Shown here: piece by piece, positions 59,918 to 64,000 of the stretch | Numbering within the stretch: position 1 is the first letter of the stretch | Layout: each line of letters opens with the position of its first letter | Assembly: GCA_030765065.1 (NCBI GenBank) | Contig: CM060980.1 | Coordinates: forward strand, 64,712,364 to 64,776,363 | Source: Deroplatys truncata | Lineage: Eukaryota > Arthropoda > Insecta > Mantodea > Mantidae | Direction of reading: 5' to 3' | Length of the DNA: 64,000 nucleotides | Program-made: the position numbers and the translations under genes | The notes under the pieces: generated by a model | What the model saw: the letters and a program-made list of their open reading frames with translations, nothing else | Database searches by the model: none | What the model was told of the DNA's origin: nothing

Positions 59918-60536
59918 ATTGTTAGGAAATAAGTTTACACGACCTCACTGAAACTGACAATAGGAGCGGGTAACAATGAGCGAGAGGGTGAGTTGTTTAT
60001 TACTTAGAAGAGACAAGCAAATGACGTCAGATTAGCGCGCTTTTCTTTAGAAATGGAGGGAATATCTTCCCTAGAGCATATGTGTTCGTAATTTTGATTG
60101 GATATAAAAATAGACGCTAATGTTGGCGCGTTTTATTAACCAATAGCAGCTCGATTATAATCTTTAGGCATATCGGGGTGAGGGAGTATAAATTCTAAAG
60201 CCGGAGACGGGTAATGCGCAGTTCTACAGAATAATTCACAAGGCAAACGTCGCGCAGTTCTACATAATATTCACGCGTTACAGGTCGCACAGTTCAACAG
60301 AATCATCCACGGATTACACGTCGCGCAATTCTACAGAATCTCTCGCGTCGTAAAGCTAGTTACAAAAAATGTGAAATACTTGAATTAATAATATGCGGCA
60401 AATAAGTGATTATAGTTACATTCGAAAATACAACAGTCAGGCGTGTATCAAGAGTAAATATGTGAAATTAATAATGTGTGACCACAATAAAAGTGTAAAA
60501 ACAAATTCTTTTATCAGTGTTATTTTTTAGTAACAA
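59918..60536 (+). promoter_or_regulatory. Compact promoter-like unit, possible solo LTR
   Basis: In order it holds a perfect CRE TGACGTCA (60,022-60,029), CCAAT (60,140-60,144), TATAAAT (60,187-60,193), a four-unit tandem repeat and AATAAA (60,486-60,491) followed by a T-rich tract. A promoter and a poly(A) signal about 300 bp apart are what one expects of a long terminal repeat, and the segment can be framed as TGTTAGG...AGTAACA. No flanking duplication or internal region was found, so a solo LTR fossil of unknown family is only one reading; a small host transcription unit is the other. Confidence 0.45.
60216..60356 (+). repeat. Four-unit tandem repeat, 35-36 bp period
   Basis: Units start at 60,216, 60,252, 60,287 and 60,323, each opening with GCGCAGTTCTACAGAAT or a close variant; the first three end in a GTC-type junction. 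They lie just downstream of the TATA-like box. Confidence 0.85.
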
Positions 60537-61820
60537 CTCCTTTCCGTTTACACAACCTGTTTAAGAGATTTGCTCGAATTGTAATAATAGCTGGCCGGAG
60601 GACAAAGAACCCAAAATTCAAACCAGTAATACAATAAAAGGCGCTCAGCAAATAAGATAACACAAAGGTTACCGCGACAATGTAAACCGTCCAACACACT
60701 CTATTGTTCATTCCTGAATTACTAATTTATATATTACTATATTACTCTGTTCTCATGATTAAATTTAGATTTTTAATACATCCAACTTTTCTTACTTTGT
60801 TATCGCACACGATGTTGATTAAGAAACAATATTAACACGTCTTCTAAACCATACGTTTTGCAAAGGAGAATTTAATTTATTCTGTTTCGATGCTAATGGA
60901 TGCTTACGATGTATGCACACGCCATTCGTGTTTCAAAATTGGTCTGTGGTTTTAAAAGCGTTATTTGCTGCGACGAGAAAAGATCTTAAATGATGCTTTA
61001 AGTTGGTAGCCATAAAAGTGAGGAGTCTCCTTCTTTGGTTTTCTTTTTATTGGTTCTTCGCGCTCTGATACTCCAACAAGGAAAGGTTTACAATGAAACA
61101 TCACGATGTTTATGAGTCTGTCGCACTTGTCTCCATGAGAAATTGTACCACAAAGGAGATTTCCTTCCTGTTGCTGAACATTGCCTGTTTCCAAAAAAGT
61201 TTGTCCTACCATAACTCTCAATTCCTTCTCAGTCAGCAAAAGTTTTCCTTGATAAAAGACAAAAATAGAAAAGCGAAGAATCGCAAATCCTAAGAATTAA
61301 GGTCCTAGAAGTGCATAACATGTCTCACTAGAGAGGAACGCTGGAAATCTTCTTCCTTGTTTTCAGCCAAACAGCAATATTAGTTGTGTAATATTTGCAT
61401 TTTGCGCTTTCATAAGCACATATTTTTATATAATTTTCAGTTTTTAAATTAATTCATGGCATAGGTAGAATCCTTGGCATCACTTAAGCCCCGATTTTGG
61501 GGGAAGTGTATTTTGGCCACATAATACCTCTCGTATTATCTGCTGCCTGCTATTACTATTTTATAATTCTCCTATTTTCCTTGCACAGAATGTGTATTCT
61601 GAATTCGTAATTTTCTGCATTACACTGTGTGCTATAAAACACATTTCAGCCGACGCATTTCAATATCAATATTCATTCAAATGTTTTTTCTTTAAAAACT
61701 TAAACTCAGTTTAATACTGTCGTATGCCAAATCATATTTATTTACCTCAATTCTTGCCTTAAGTGTTTAGTTTATTAATGTCTTTGTTAAGACTTTGTAA
61801 CATATTTTCTCATAGCTGAA

Positions 61821-61838
61821 ATGATGATGATTATGGTG

Positions 61839-61869
<31 letters not shown>

Positions 61870-61879
61870 TAATAATAAT
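61821..61879 (+). repeat. (AAT)n/(GAT)n microsatellite
   Basis: GATGATGATTATGGTG followed by about 13 AAT units with one AAC interruption. Confidence 0.95.
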
Positions 61880-62072
61880 ACCTAACTCGAATAAACATGC
61901 TGTCAAAATTGCTACTATACAGCCCCACCAAAGCAGGAGAAAAGCAATGTGTGAACATTTCAACATGACAAACCTTTGCTTTATTATTTTATTACTAGAT
62001 ATATGAACACAATATAGGAAGCTTTAAATAATTTTAAACTTTTGAAATAAAGTAAGATGCTGATAATGTATA

Positions 62073-62104
62073 CTAATTATCCAGAGATAACTCTGGATAA
62101 TTAG
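62073..62104. repeat. Perfect 14-bp hairpin with 4-base loop
   Basis: CTAATTATCCAGAG pairs exactly with CTCTGGATAATTAG around ATAA. No run of T follows, so it is not an obvious terminator. Confidence 0.9.
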
Positions 62105-62590
62105 CATTACACGACGTACATTACTTATAGATCCTTAGGGATAACTGGGTACCATTATTTTGTACCATTATTGACTATTATCACAGCTACATTGTTGCTA
62201 TGGCAATAGTTTTATGCTAGCATATTTTAGGAACAACGCGATACTACACACTGATACCACAATTCATTTCGGATTTAAATAATTGTATATAGATAAATTC
62301 GGTTAACATAGCATTTCGAACACCTCTATACAAAGTGCACCACTTATACGATTTAAAATGGAAGTAATTAATGTGGTAAACGAATTTATAACAGGCGTAC
62401 ACTTTCTTTATCGGATGTGCACGCCAATGTTACATTACAGAAATTTACGCACATTGTCGCAGTTGTAGCAAATATGGAAAATACTAAGTTGATAAATCTT
62501 ACGAATGAATTCAGTTAAAATGTCACTATTTGAGCTATACACATATAAGAGGTATTAAATACCCAGTCGGGTCGCTGCTATGTTTCTAGA

Positions 62591-63117
62591 TATAACTAAA
62601 CCTGCCTAAACCGGACCCCCTATATACTGGAAATCTGAATAAACGAAAAATAAACCCTGGAACGCAACTAATTCCTACTAAATAATACTCTACATCTAAA
62701 AACTGCCTAATGCGGAAACGGAATTCGTGGAACTGCACTACAACGGATTTAGGAATATATTCGTAATACCCTGCTAAATTTTTAAAATTATGGCCTTTAA
62801 TTTTGAGTGCGACTGCACTTGCACCGAAGTTTTAGAATTGTTTATGAGAGATTTAACTTGGCACAAAATAGGTGGGGACAGAAAAGCTCGCAGAGAAGCT
62901 GCAATTATTATATGTAAGTTGAAAATACAGCAATCATAAATTGAACGTTTTTTATTTATAGGCCTATTTTAAATTTTACCTTCATTGTAATTCCATGTGA
63001 TCACATTTTTTTGAACTTTGTTTTATTAAAGTACAACTCTTTGTAAGGCGAATACCTGTTGAAACACAATAAAATTATCGGGACAATCGCATTCCGTTTT
63101 AGGCAGGTTTTATTGTA
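62591..63117. mobile_element. pogo-like MITE flanked by TA
   Basis: TA at 62,591-62,592 and 63,116-63,117 brackets 523 bp. The left end reads TAACTAAACCTGCCTAAACC and the right end in reverse complement CAATAAAACCTGCCTAAAAC, both continuing GGA. A further internal copy, AACTGCCTAATGCGGAA, lies near 62,700, as is common in pogo/Tigger-type ends. No transposase frame. Assignment to pogo rests on the TA duplication and the look of the ends only. Confidence 0.6.
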
Positions 63118-63518
63118 TTTATTTTATAAACAATGGAACATTAATGGAAGAGCCCCCCCCACTAATACAACGAAAATTTTGAAAAAGGTAGATTTTAAAT
63201 ACCAGAGTCCATTTTAAGGTTTATTTCTCCAGAAAAAAATGTATGAGGTACATCATTGTCATTCAGCTAGAAAAAGAAATTACAAACCAGTTTTCAAACT
63301 ACAGTGGTAAGCACGGAGCTACTTTAAGTGCGGAAAGAAGTATGTATAGGTAAAGTACATATATATTCCTCTTATTCCGCTAGTCTTTTTCTAACTGTAA
63401 GTTCGCTTTCCCTTGTTCTACACATCTCATCGAGTCCTAGTCTCAGAAATAGGAACAAGAGACATTGTCGCTGAAGTCATAAAGCATTCAGTTGGCTGAC
63501 ACTGGTTTAGGGAATTTT

Positions 63519-64000
63519 TACTTTCTCTACTACGTATAGTAAGTAGGGGAAGTATTGTATTCCACCCAAAAATTCAATACCGAGATTTCACCGGAAATAT
63601 ATGTTTTGAGGCCCCCTGAATCCAAAAAAAAGCAATTTTAGAAACATGTCCGTGTGTGTGTCTGTGTGTCTGTCTGTGAACAGCATAACTCAGAAGCGAA
63701 CAGTCGGATAAACACCAAACTTGGTATTTAGGTTCAGTATCTTCCAGAGATGCGACACGAAGGTTTTCAAGAAAATCTCCCCACCCCAGATTACTCTTTA
63801 CATGGAACATTTTTCGAAAATTTTAATTTTCTCAAAAATGGCTATAACGATTTTGATTAAAATATCATATATTTAAGATACTTTTATGACAAATGAAAAT
63901 GTATATCTCGAATTTTCTGGGAATGTCTCCAAAGGTATTCTTCATTGTGAACGACTTTTGCATAACTGGTAAACCATAAGAGATAGACAAAATGTTACTA
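63519..64000 (-). repeat. R880 interspersed repeat, cut by window end
   Basis: It starts TACTTTCTCTACTACGTATA, the complement of the R880 3' terminus, and runs through the microsatellite (GTGTGTGTCTGTGTGTCTGT) and the conserved mid-section to the last base of the window. It is close to the 22.8 and 28.9 kb copies, so relatively young. Confidence 0.9.

Larger units (their letters stand above)
60537..62592. other. Intergenic DNA, two unassigned short frames
   Basis: Two minus-strand frames, 60,520-60,711 (63 codons, hydrophobic start) and 60,961-61,239 (92 codons, basic C-terminus), have no recognisable domain. An (AAT)n tract lies at 61,821-61,879. A near-perfect hairpin is listed separately. 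No confident gene. Confidence 0.45.

Noticed and set aside
60961-61239. 92-codon minus-strand frame with a basic C-terminus
   Set aside because: No recognisable domain or splice context; left as an unassigned short frame.

Overview
This is AT-rich intergenic (or long-intron) DNA from an insect. I infer an arthropod with a large, repeat-rich genome. The grounds are five kinds of tRNA-headed SINE, one carrying a core sequence that I recall from many arthropod SINEs; an IS630/Tc1/mariner-type transposase of a kind common in insects; a FLYWCH/MULE-like relic; and a relic of an insect multicopy protein family with a GHSFLPPD motif. No open reading frame in the window is convincing as an intact host gene. 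The longest frame, 183 codons at 48,272-48,823, overlaps SINE-like sequence. No rRNA, functional tRNA or CRISPR array was seen.

The most striking component is an interspersed repeat of about 850-910 bp, called R880 here. Near-complete copies on the + strand lie at 22,796-23,670, 28,912-29,822, 30,797-31,653, 35,283-36,144 and 58,585-59,465. An older + copy is split around the one at 35,283. Minus-strand copies lie at 4,141-4,989, 42,650-43,201, about 47,100-47,418 and 63,519 to the window end. Smaller pieces lie at 27,440, 30,036 and 36,727. R880 has a short 5' hairpin, an internal CA-type microsatellite, a hairpin at its 3' terminus and an 11-bp sequence near its start that is complementary to its 3' end. 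It inserts into A-rich or T-rich DNA. This layout resembles non-autonomous Helentron/Helitron-like (HINE) elements, but no Rep/helicase is present to prove it.

Other mobile DNA, left to right: two small related inverted-repeat elements (7.4 and 9.6 kb); a SINE with an unusual hairpin in its head (13.0 kb); a hAT-like element with an 8-bp target duplication (15.3-16.5 kb); a FLYWCH/MULE-like coding relic (18.0-18.5 kb); a SINE body (21 kb); a Tc1-like relic (24.5-26.1 kb); two unrelated SINEs with clear target duplications (32.3-33.0 kb); a PIF/Harbinger-like MITE with TTA duplications (34.0-34.5 kb); a nested R880 cluster (35.1-37.2 kb); a 189-bp MITE (39.9 kb); a LINE 3' tail (41.6-42.0 kb); a transposase-bearing mariner-type element that inserted into an R880 copy (43.2-44.7 kb); the GHSFLPPD relic (44.8-46.4 kb); a SINE-rich block with LINE scraps (48.3-56 kb); a compact promoter-like unit with tandem repeats, possibly a solo LTR (about 60 kb); and a pogo-like MITE (62.6-63.1 kb).

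Between the repeats, several moderately GC-richer stretches match no repeat here and are dense in homeodomain-like TAATTA/TAATTG, GATA, E-box or DRE-like TATCGATA motifs (11.3, 34.6, 37.8-38.2, 40.8-41.0, 42.1-42.4 and 47.9-48.2 kb). They are candidates for conserved regulatory elements and suggest a gene desert next to a developmental gene, which is inference. All family assignments were made by eye; no alignment or database search was possible.
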